DNA of 24,919 nt. Source: Chloroflexota bacterium. GTDB taxonomy: Bacteria > Chloroflexota > Ktedonobacteria > Ktedonobacterales > Ktedonobacteraceae. Below, piece by piece: positions 16,111 through 22,361 of this stretch. The stretch is from the NCBI GenBank assembly GCA_902810755.1, contig CADDYT010000088.1:1-24919 (forward strand). The letters run 5' to 3'. Both the position numbers and the translations under genes were made by a program. The notes beneath the pieces are model-generated. The model was not told the origin of the DNA and searched no databases. It saw nothing but the letters and a program-made list of their open reading frames with translations. The stretch's first letter is position 1. Each line of letters starts with the position of its first letter.

Positions 16111-16309
16111 AGGCCACGCGCGAGGGATGGCCCCAGAAGCGTTAACTTCAGGCCGCCGCAGGCCAGCCGCCAGGGGTGGCCCTACTCTATACGAGGCGGT
16201 CGTGCCGCCTGGGGAGCCGCGTCTCTCGTAGGGCCACCCCTGGCGGCTGGCCTGCCTGGCCTTCGCACGGCCTTCAGTTAACGCCTATGAGGGTCGGCCC
16301 TACTATACA
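16111..16309. repeat. Composite nested palindrome of hairpin units
   Basis: The core is an exact inverted pair, 16158-16185 and 16228-16255 (28 nt, 42-nt spacer). Outside it lies a second inverted pair, GCGTTAACTTCAGGCC at 16139-16154 and GGCCTTCAGTTAACGC at 16269-16284, differing at two central positions. A degenerate unit (16111-16132) and a half unit (about 16290-16309) flank these. No gene is present between 15925 and 16361. Confidence 0.8.
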
Positions 16310-16312
16310 CGG

Positions 16313-16339
16313 CCCCACCGCGCTTGTGACGCGGTGGGG
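16313..16339 (-). terminator. Strong hairpin after the MazG-like gene
   Basis: CCCCACCGCG (16313-16322), a 7-nt loop and CGCGGTGGGG (16330-16339) form a perfect 10-bp stem 23 bp beyond the MazG-like stop codon. No minus-strand T-tract follows, so termination is plausible rather than certain. Confidence 0.5.
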
Positions 16340-16361
16340 TTGCTCGCTTGTTTGCAAATAA

Positions 16362-16691
16362 TTAGCCAGAAATATATCCTTCGCTTATCAGCTTCTCATA
16401 GACCTCATCAATCGAGAGCTTCAAATCGTCCTCGATGCCATAGTAGCGGGCGATGCCTAACGCGGCCTGTATGACATCCTGCACCTCTTTCGCCAGCTTT
16501 GCGCGGTCGGGCGCGCCGTGTTTCTGCATCTTCACGCCCGTTCCCTCGAAATGGTTCACCTCTTTCGCCAGTTCCCCCGCCTCCTCACATAATCGCGTAA
16601 TGATCTGAAACGGCTCATTGCCATCAGGGAAACGCCTGTTCAGACCATCGACGATTTGATAGAGCTTTTCGAAGTAGTCGTGATTAGTCAT
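16362..16691 (-). CDS. MazG-like nucleotide pyrophosphohydrolase
   Basis: This 109-residue all-alpha protein has the MazG/dUTPase-type metal motif: E36-E37-x2-E40 in LCEEAGELAKE, and E69-x2-D72 in KEVQDVIQAALG. Such enzymes hydrolyse non-canonical or excess nucleoside triphosphates to monophosphate and pyrophosphate. The frame is open further upstream, but ATG 16691 is chosen because the conserved domain begins there and AAAGGAG lies about 11 bp before it. It is a single gene, divergent from the MFS exporter. Confidence 0.8.
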   Translation of the reverse strand: MTNHDYFEKLYQIVDGLNRRFPDGNEPFQIITRLCEEAGELAKEVNHFEGTGVKMQKHGAPDRAKLAKEVQDVIQAALGIARYYGIEDDLKLSIDEVYEKLISEGYISG

Positions 16692-16814
16692 GTGGTTACT
16701 CACTCCTTTCTGTACAGAAGAACGCAAGCCAGTTTTTTTTTGAAGGGAATTATCCCCCATTCGAGGGAGAGAGGTTGGCGATAACGAGCGATCACTTTCT
16801 GGCTGCATCCCTTC

Positions 16815-16852
16815 TATACTGCTTTTAGTAGCTTCACGCTACCGTCAAAAGC
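16815..16852 (+). promoter_or_regulatory. Candidate -10 and leader hairpin of the MFS gene
   Basis: TATACT (16815-16820) is followed directly by a hairpin with GCTTTT (16821-16826) pairing to AAAAGC (16847-16852) and an inner GTAGC/GCTAC stem. The ribosome site GAGAGGAG begins immediately after. No good -35 is seen. The position suits an operator or translational control element for the exporter. Confidence 0.4.
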
Positions 16853-16867
16853 GAGAGGAGAGCCGGA

Positions 16868-18259
16868 ATGGAGGATAAGATGCAGAACATTGCGGAAACT
16901 GAGAGTGTTACAGGTAAACAACCTGGTAGCTATAAGAAAAGGGGGCCTGTCCTCATCAATCGGAATTTTGCGCTGCTGTGGAGCGGGCAGGCTGTTTCCA
17001 TTCTGGGTGATTTTGTCTTCAATACGACGCTAGTCGTATGGATTGCGGTTGAGCTGGCGAAGGGACAGAGCTGGTCGCCGCTGGCGGTGAGCGGTGTTTT
17101 CCTGGCTTCCTCGATTCCCACTTTTTTGTTCGGGCCGGTAGCGGGCGTGTTTGTGGATCGCTGGGACAGGCGGCACACCATGATGACGGCGGACGCTATC
17201 AGAGCAATCCTTAGCGGGCTGTTACTGGCGGTAGAAACGATTGCCAGTGCCTTCCGAGGTGGACAACTTACCCTTTTCTGGCAGCTTGGCATCATCTATG
17301 GCGTGGTCTTTCTGGTTAATCTGTGCGATCAATTTTTCCGTCCATCAATGATGGCGTTGATCGGGGATATTGTAGAGGAGCCGTTACAGCCACAAGCGAT
17401 GGGACTGGGACAGGTCTCGGTGAGCCTTGCGACTCTCGTCGGCCCGGCGCTGGCTCCCCCGCTTTTGCTGCTCTTCGGCGTGCAATGGGCCTTGCTGATC
17501 AACGCATGCTCGTTTGTCGTTTCGTTCATTACCTTGCTCCTGATAAGGTCACCTCGCTTCTCACGAAGCGAGAAGGCCGAGCAGACTGGCAGCTTTGTGA
17601 AGGATTTTATGGAGGGCATACGCTTTCTGACGAAAGCGCCTGTTTTGTGGGCGCTACTGGCCACAAATATGATAGCGATGCTCGGTGGAGGCGCGCTCTT
17701 CGCGCTGGACATCTTCTTCGCTACACGGAACCTGCACACACCGGCGGCGCTTTATGGTTTGCTGGAGACAGCACTGGGCACGGGTACGATTATTGGCGCG
17801 ATTCTGGCAAGCATCTTTGTACAACGCCTTGGACTTGTCCGCACCATCTGGTCTTCCATGCTCGTACTTGGCGTACTGGTCCTCGTCTATGCACGTCTGA
17901 CTGGATTTGCGCCTGCCGTGGTAGTGCTCTTCATCATAGGGGTGCCGCTGGCTGCGCTCAACGTTGCCGCCGGGCCGCTGCTGTTGAAAGTCACGCCGCG
18001 AGAGATAATCGGACGTATCTCTTCGCTCTTCAACCCACTCTCGACTGTGGCCTCTATCGCTGGCGCAGGCGTAGCTGGCTACCTTGCCAGTTCGGTAGTG
18101 CAAGGCCTCCACATCATCCTCTTCGACCTCAGCTTTGGTCCGATTGATACGATCTTCAGCGGCGCGGGCCTGCTCATCTTCCTGGGTGGCATCTACGCTC
18201 TGTGGCAAATGCGCGCCACCCCTGTAGAACAGAAACATTCTGAAAAAGTAGCGCGCTAA
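16868..18259 (+). CDS. MFS exporter, DHA3/EntS-like family
   Basis: This 463-residue membrane protein has about twelve hydrophobic segments and the signatures of the MFS_3 (EntS/macrolide-efflux-like) group: NRNFALLWSGQAVSILGD at the start of the first helix and GVFVDRWDRRHTMM as the motif-A loop after helix 2. The N-terminal 28 residues are polar and cytoplasmic. Such transporters export drugs, siderophores or peptides by proton antiport. ATG 16868 is preceded by GAGAGGAGAGCC. A sensor kinase and response regulator follow on the same strand after a 102-bp gap that contains a large hairpin, suggesting that the exporter may be controlled by that system. The substrate is unknown. Confidence 0.87.
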   Translation: MEDKMQNIAETESVTGKQPGSYKKRGPVLINRNFALLWSGQAVSILGDFVFNTTLVVWIAVELAKGQSWSPLAVSGVFLASSIPTFLFGPVAGVFVDRWDRRHTMMTADAIRAILSGLLLAVETIASAFRGGQLTLFWQLGIIYGVVFLVNLCDQFFRPSMMALIGDIVEEPLQPQAMGLGQVSVSLATLVGPALAPPLLLLFGVQWALLINACSFVVSFITLLLIRSPRFSRSEKAEQTGSFVKDFMEGIRFLTKAPVLWALLATNMIAMLGGGALFALDIFFATRNLHTPAALYGLLETALGTGTIIGAILASIFVQRLGLVRTIWSSMLVLGVLVLVYARLTGFAPAVVVLFIIGVPLAALNVAAGPLLLKVTPREIIGRISSLFNPLSTVASIAGAGVAGYLASSVVQGLHIILFDLSFGPIDTIFSGAGLLIFLGGIYALWQMRATPVEQKHSEKVAR

Positions 18260-18267
18260 AAAAGGCT

Positions 18268-18308
18268 CTCCATCCTTGCAGGGGAAACGGAATCCCGCAA
18301 GAATGGAG
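18268..18308. terminator. Large hairpin between the MFS and kinase genes
   Basis: CTCCATCCTTGC-A-GGG pairs with CCCGCAAGAATGGAG (one mismatch, one bulge). The T-run needed for intrinsic termination occurs on the minus-strand side (GCCTTTTTT, complement of 18258-18266), while the plus side has none. It therefore looks like a terminator for antisense transcription, or a stabilising 3' structure for the MFS mRNA. Confidence 0.5.
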
Positions 18309-18361
18309 GTACGTCACAAATGGTAATATCTTGTTAGAACAATCAGACAGGAGGCAAAGAG

Positions 18362-20080
18362 ATGCCAGGAAGAACATGGCAAGCGGTCGTCGCCGCGCAA
18401 TTACTGCTGAGCTATCTGATTGCCAGCACGCTGGCGACCGGTACGGCACTTATCCTGGTCAATATGGGGTTCAAGCTGGCGCTTGTGCTGCTGGCAGCAA
18501 CGGCGGTTGGAGGCACTGTCGGGCTAGCGCTGACACTCAATATCCAGCACAGCCTCTATGTGCTTGAACTGGCGTTGAGCCAGCTTGCCCAGGACATACA
18601 GGTCAAGCGACTCTCGGCACACCGGCACTGGCCGCTCACAGCGCTCTTTGAGCAGGTGCAGGCGCTTGAACAGCATATGGCAGAGCAGGAAAGCAGCGCA
18701 CGCCTGACCACGGAGCAACGGAACCAGTTGCTGCGGCAGGTGAGCGAGGCGGCGGCGCTGGAGGAACGCAACCGGTTGGCACGCGAACTCCACGATTCGA
18801 TCAAACAGCAGCTTTTCAGTATCAGTATGAGCGCAGCAGCCATTCGAGCACGCTGGAGTGAGAGCCTCCAGAGCGCGAGTGAGTCGTTGGACGATATTGT
18901 GCGCAGCGCTCAGGAGGCCCAGGTGGAGATGCAGGCGCTGCTCCAACAGTTACGCCCGGCGGCGCTGGATATGGCAGGGCTGGTCGAGGCGCTGCGGACA
19001 CAGTGCCAGGCCATAGGCTATCGTACCGACGCGCAGATCACCGTCGAGATTGGGAATCTACCGTCCGAAGACCGTGTGCCACCGGGAACACAGGAGGCAC
19101 TTTTCCGTATCGCCCAGGAGGCGCTTGCCAATATTGCTCGCCATACCCGCGCGCGCAACGTCTCGCTGAGCCTGTACCGGCAGGACAATGACCTGCTGAT
19201 GGAGATACACGACGATGGGCAGGGCTTCGATCCCGCAACAGCACACGCAGGCATGGGACTGGTCAACATGCGAGAGCGCGCACAGGCCATGGGCGGCAGC
19301 GTGGAAATCGAGAGCAGGGTCGGGCATGGGACAACGCTCACTGTGCATATGCCCCTGATTGACACCGCTCTGTTGCGACAGGCACAGGAGCAGCGGGAAC
19401 GAGAAATTGAAGTGCAGCGGGTAACAGGCAGATTTGAGCGGGCAAAGGAGATCGGCATGCTCGCGATACAGGTAACGGGCGTACTCATTCTACTCGGCGC
19501 GCCATTTCTGATCGTGGGCCTGTGCCTGTGCGCCTCGGTCTATGAATATCTCGCAGCCAATCGTTTCAAAACGCATGTGAGCTTGATCGCGGGGAGGAAT
19601 AGCCGCCAGATGCTTGCGCTGCGTTGCCAGCAGCAGGAACTGCTTGCGAGTATCTTGCTCCTCGCGGGCCTGTGCTCCTGGTATCTGCCCGTTGTGGCGC
19701 ACATGTGGTCTGTACAGATCGCGGGCTGGATAGCAACAGGCCTCTCAGCCGTTGGTGTGACGCTGGTTCTCTTTACGCTGGTACAGTTCTACCGCAATCA
19801 ACACAGCTATTACAGCCTCTTAAACAGGCAAGAACGAGATAGCGAAATCAAGCACAGCCAGAACACCGACCTTGCTAACCTGGGAGTGTGGCTGGTAGTA
19901 GTTATTCTCGCGTTCTTCATTGGAGGTTTCTCGCCGGGCTTTCCAGCTCACAGCTTCGATCAGTGGAGCAGTGATGCCACACTTGCCCTCTTGATTCTCT
20001 GGCCTACACTTGCTCTAATAGACCTGCTCTGGCTTGCATTGCAGAAACAGGCTCCGCTCAGAATGGAGGACAACTCGTGA
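18362..20080 (+). CDS. NarL-type sensor histidine kinase with C-terminal membrane domain
   Basis: This 572-residue sensor kinase has two N-terminal membrane segments (about 8-30 and 38-58), a coiled linker (about 95-130), then the HisKA_3 dimerisation helix with phospho-accepting H144 in RNRLARELHDS. The HATPase domain follows, with N257 in QEALANIARH, DDGQGFD (284-290) and MGLVNMRERA. After it comes an unusual extension of about 235 residues with four or five further membrane segments (about 365-390, 427-447, 453-475, 505-524, 539-560). ATG 18362 has AGGAGG upstream. Its stop overlaps the regulator start by 4 bp (GTGA). The signal is unknown; proximity suggests the MFS exporter as a target. 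Confidence 0.9.
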   Translation: MPGRTWQAVVAAQLLLSYLIASTLATGTALILVNMGFKLALVLLAATAVGGTVGLALTLNIQHSLYVLELALSQLAQDIQVKRLSAHRHWPLTALFEQVQALEQHMAEQESSARLTTEQRNQLLRQVSEAAALEERNRLARELHDSIKQQLFSISMSAAAIRARWSESLQSASESLDDIVRSAQEAQVEMQALLQQLRPAALDMAGLVEALRTQCQAIGYRTDAQITVEIGNLPSEDRVPPGTQEALFRIAQEALANIARHTRARNVSLSLYRQDNDLLMEIHDDGQGFDPATAHAGMGLVNMRERAQAMGGSVEIESRVGHGTTLTVHMPLIDTALLRQAQEQREREIEVQRVTGRFERAKEIGMLAIQVTGVLILLGAPFLIVGLCLCASVYEYLAANRFKTHVSLIAGRNSRQMLALRCQQQELLASILLLAGLCSWYLPVVAHMWSVQIAGWIATGLSAVGVTLVLFTLVQFYRNQHSYYSLLNRQERDSEIKHSQNTDLANLGVWLVVVILAFFIGGFSPGFPAHSFDQWSSDATLALLILWPTLALIDLLWLALQKQAPLRMEDNS

Positions 20081-20745
20081 AGGATAGTATTCGAGTCGCG
20101 CTGGTAGACGACCATCGCATCGTGCGGCGCGGACTGCGCAGCTTCCTGGAAGCTTTTCCCGATCTGACCATTGTCGGTGAGGCGGCAAGCGGTGAGGAGA
20201 CGCTGCAACATATTGAGGAATGGCTGCCCGACGTGGTGATTATGGACTTATTGATGCCCGGCGGCATGGATGGTGTGGAAGCGATTCGCGCCATCCGTCT
20301 GACAACGCCACACACGCAGGTCGTAGCCCTGACCAGTTCTACGGAGGATGCCAGAGTGATCGCCGCGTTGCGAGCAGGCGCTATCGGCTATGTGCGTAAG
20401 GATGCCGACCCGAACACCCTTCTGGCCTCGGTACGGGCGGCGGCGCGGGGACAGTCGGTACTGGACCCTGCGGTGGCGAACACCGTGCTGCACGAGTTGA
20501 CGCGACAGAGCAAAGCAGGCAACACCGGCAGCGAACTCACTGAGCGCGAACAGGAGGTACTGCGACAAATCGCATTGGGATGCACAAACCGGGAAATCGC
20601 CGAAACCCTGGTGGTCAGTGAAGAGACCATTAAAACGCACGTTGGCAACATCCTCACCAAGCTACAACTCGCCCACCGCATGCAGGCCGTTATCTACGCC
20701 CTCAAACACGGCCTCATCTCCCTCGATGAGATCAACCTTTCATAG
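20077..20745 (+). CDS. NarL/FixJ-family response regulator
   Basis: This 222-residue regulator has a receiver domain with D11-D12, phospho-accepting D57 in VVIMDLLMPGG, T86 and K108 in YVRKDAD. A LuxR-type helix-turn-helix follows (ELTEREQEVLRQIALG, TNREIAETLVVSEETIKTHV). GTG 20077 overlaps the kinase stop and is preceded by GGAGGA, so translation is probably coupled. It is the cognate partner of the kinase. Its stop codon is 3 bp from that of the convergent yqeC gene. Confidence 0.93.
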   Translation: MKDSIRVALVDDHRIVRRGLRSFLEAFPDLTIVGEAASGEETLQHIEEWLPDVVIMDLLMPGGMDGVEAIRAIRLTTPHTQVVALTSSTEDARVIAALRAGAIGYVRKDADPNTLLASVRAAARGQSVLDPAVANTVLHELTRQSKAGNTGSELTEREQEVLRQIALGCTNREIAETLVVSEETIKTHVGNILTKLQLAHRMQAVIYALKHGLISLDEINLS

Positions 20746-20748
20746 CCT

Positions 20749-21498
20749 TTAGAGAGCCAACCACTCTCGCGGCTTCTCCGAAGCCAGTACACCGGCAATA
20801 CGCGGCGAATGACGCACCAGGGCAGCCAGTTCCTGCATGGCCTGCTGTCGCTCCGGCATGGCATGGGTGAGCAATAAATAAGCCGGGGCCGTTTCAGGGA
20901 TGTGTTTGAGCGCGCCCTGTTCGCTGGTCACAAGCCGCGCAACGTGGGCAGGCGTGAGGATATCGCCGGGATTGAGGCCGACCACGCTGGCAACACGTTC
21001 GGCCCGGTGGGCGATGTTGGGCGTGAGCGGCTGGTTAAGGGCCTCGGCGCTGATAAGCAGCAGAGCGAGGTTAGTGTGAGTGGGGATAACGGGTTCGTGC
21101 GCCGCCGGGGCTTTAATCATCAGGTGGCGCGCACCGTCGGCCTCGACGATGACGACATCGGCCCCACCCCTGGTCAGCAGTTCGTAAGGCTGCTCCGGCG
21201 GTAAGCCCGCCAGCTTGCCGGATGCGATGAGAGTGGAAGCGACAGTGACGCGGCGGTGCTGCATCCATGCTCCGGCAGCCATGCCCAGCAGGCGCGGCAG
21301 TTCTGGCGAGACAATGAAGGTATCGGTCTCGCCCCGCTTCGGAATAAAGATATGCGTCGTCGTCGTCGTAATGACACGCTTCCCCTGCGCCGCCAGTTCG
21401 TCCGCCAGCGTAAACATCGTCGTCGTCTTGCCCCCCGCGCCCACGATGGCAATGAGCGGATGCGCTGGCAATGCAAGTAGTTGCGAGAGTGATGGCAT
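20749..21498 (-). CDS. yqeC: Selenium cofactor/molybdenum hydroxylase accessory protein YqeC
   Basis: This 249-residue protein matches the YqeC family, a P-loop-like protein found only beside selenium-dependent molybdenum hydroxylases. Features are IVGAGGKTTTMFTLA (residues 17-31), TTTTTHIF, and VEADGARHLMIKAPAAHEPVIP (about 118-139). YqeC is thought to take part in making or inserting the labile, non-selenocysteine selenium cofactor of these enzymes. Its presence about 7 kb from the xanthine-dehydrogenase-type genes supports the view that the hydroxylase is of the YqeB/YqeC-associated kind. ATG 21498 has no strong ribosome site. No yqeB, mocA or selD is seen in the window. Confidence 0.87.
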   Translation of the reverse strand: MPSLSQLLALPAHPLIAIVGAGGKTTTMFTLADELAAQGKRVITTTTTHIFIPKRGETDTFIVSPELPRLLGMAAGAWMQHRRVTVASTLIASGKLAGLPPEQPYELLTRGGADVVIVEADGARHLMIKAPAAHEPVIPTHTNLALLLISAEALNQPLTPNIAHRAERVASVVGLNPGDILTPAHVARLVTSEQGALKHIPETAPAYLLLTHAMPERQQAMQELAALVRHSPRIAGVLASEKPREWLAL

Positions 21499-21538
21499 GG
21501 TCAGTATATCCTGCTTTTATGAGATGTAGCGATAGGTC

Positions 21539-21547
21539 ATTATATCA
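21539..21547 (-). promoter_or_regulatory. yqeC: Extended -10 promoter of yqeC
   Basis: The minus strand reads TGATATAAT, an exact extended -10 element, about 40 bp before the yqeC start. No -35 is recognisable, which extended -10 promoters do not always need. Confidence 0.5.
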
Positions 21548-21576
21548 CGCCTTTTTTTGATGATGCCTATGAAATG

Positions 21577-21610
21577 TACGCTTGACGTACAGCGTATTTT
21601 ATGCCATAAT
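21577..21610 (+). promoter_or_regulatory. Promoter and candidate operator of higBA
   Basis: TTGACG (21582-21587), a 17-bp spacer and CATAAT (21605-21610) form a good sigma-70 promoter. The inverted repeat TACGCT (21577-21582) and AGCGTA (21591-21596) overlaps the -35 and is a natural place for HigA autorepression. The toxin ATG at 21617 coincides with the expected transcription start. Confidence 0.6.
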
Positions 21611-21616
21611 GAAGCT

Positions 21617-21913
21617 ATGAAGAATGATAAGCTGCCAAAGTACCGCGATAAACGCTTGCGGCACTTTGTTGCTGGTTACAGGGTGCGGGACTTTCAGTTG
21701 TTTGAGCGGCAGCTTAAAAAAAGGTTGACAGTGCTGGAGGAAGCAGAAAGCAAGCAGGATTTAAGCCGTTTGCCGAGTAACCATTTTGAAGCACTGAGTG
21801 GCAATAGAAAAGGCCAATACAGTATTCGCATTAACGAGCAATGGCGACTTTGTTTTGAATGGTCGGAAAGTGACAATTGCGCGTTTAATATCGAGGTCGT
21901 CGATTACCATTAG
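21617..21913 (+). CDS. higB: HigB/RelE-type toxin
   Basis: This 98-residue protein matches the HigB plasmid-maintenance toxin family, ribosome-dependent mRNA endonucleases. The C-terminal pattern FEALSGNRKGQYSIRINEQW followed by RLCFEW and VVDYH is diagnostic; the conserved Arg, Lys and Trp residues lie there. It is slightly longer at the N-terminus than the usual 92 residues. ATG 21617 is chosen because it lies just after the promoter; an upstream in-frame ATG at 21557 would lie before the -35 element. HigA follows 10 bp later. Confidence 0.9.
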   Translation: MKNDKLPKYRDKRLRHFVAGYRVRDFQLFERQLKKRLTVLEEAESKQDLSRLPSNHFEALSGNRKGQYSIRINEQWRLCFEWSESDNCAFNIEVVDYH

Positions 21914-21923
21914 GAGAAAAATC

Positions 21924-22241
21924 ATGGAGAAACGCCCAATTTATCCCATCCACCCAGGTGAGATATTAGCTGATGAGTTAGCGGAATTGAACAAAACCCC
22001 GACGGGGCTGGCGCGTGAGTTGCATGTACCGGCTAACCGGATTACACAGCTTGTTGCAGGCAAAAGAGCCATGACGGCAGATACAGCCCTACGCCTTGAG
22101 AGATGGATGGGCGTGAGCGCCGCTTTCTGGATGAATCTGCAAAAACGCTATGAACTGGATCTTGCCCGCGAGAGAATAGACGATAAGCTGAAGATGATTG
22201 AACCTCTCCATCACACAGGTTCTGAGTTAACCATACAATAG
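21924..22241 (+). CDS. higA: HigA-type antitoxin, XRE-family helix-turn-helix
   Basis: This 105-residue protein has the HigA signature PIHPGEILADEL at residues 8-19, then an XRE helix-turn-helix (TGLARELHVPANRITQLVAG) and LRLERWMGVSAAFWMNLQ. It neutralises HigB and represses the operon. TAGGAG lies before ATG 21924, a much better ribosome site than the toxin has, which fits the need for antitoxin excess. Confidence 0.93.
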   Translation: MEKRPIYPIHPGEILADELAELNKTPTGLARELHVPANRITQLVAGKRAMTADTALRLERWMGVSAAFWMNLQKRYELDLARERIDDKLKMIEPLHHTGSELTIQ

Positions 22242-22279
22242 AAGGAACTGAGCCAGGAGACCTGAACAGGGAGCCACCG

Positions 22280-22323
22280 GAAACAAAGCGTGTGATGGAT
22301 TGCTCCACCACACGCTTTGTTTC
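22280..22323. terminator. Bidirectional terminator between higA and the phosphoesterase
   Basis: Arms 22280-22294 and 22309-22323 are a perfect 15-bp inverted repeat (GAAACAAAGCGTGTG and its complement) with a 14-nt loop, placed between two convergent genes. The T-rich right arm and following GTTTGCG suit termination on the plus strand. Confidence 0.75.
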
Positions 22324-22361
22324 GTTTGCGTCAATGGCCGGGGCCGATTCCTGAGCAGGAA

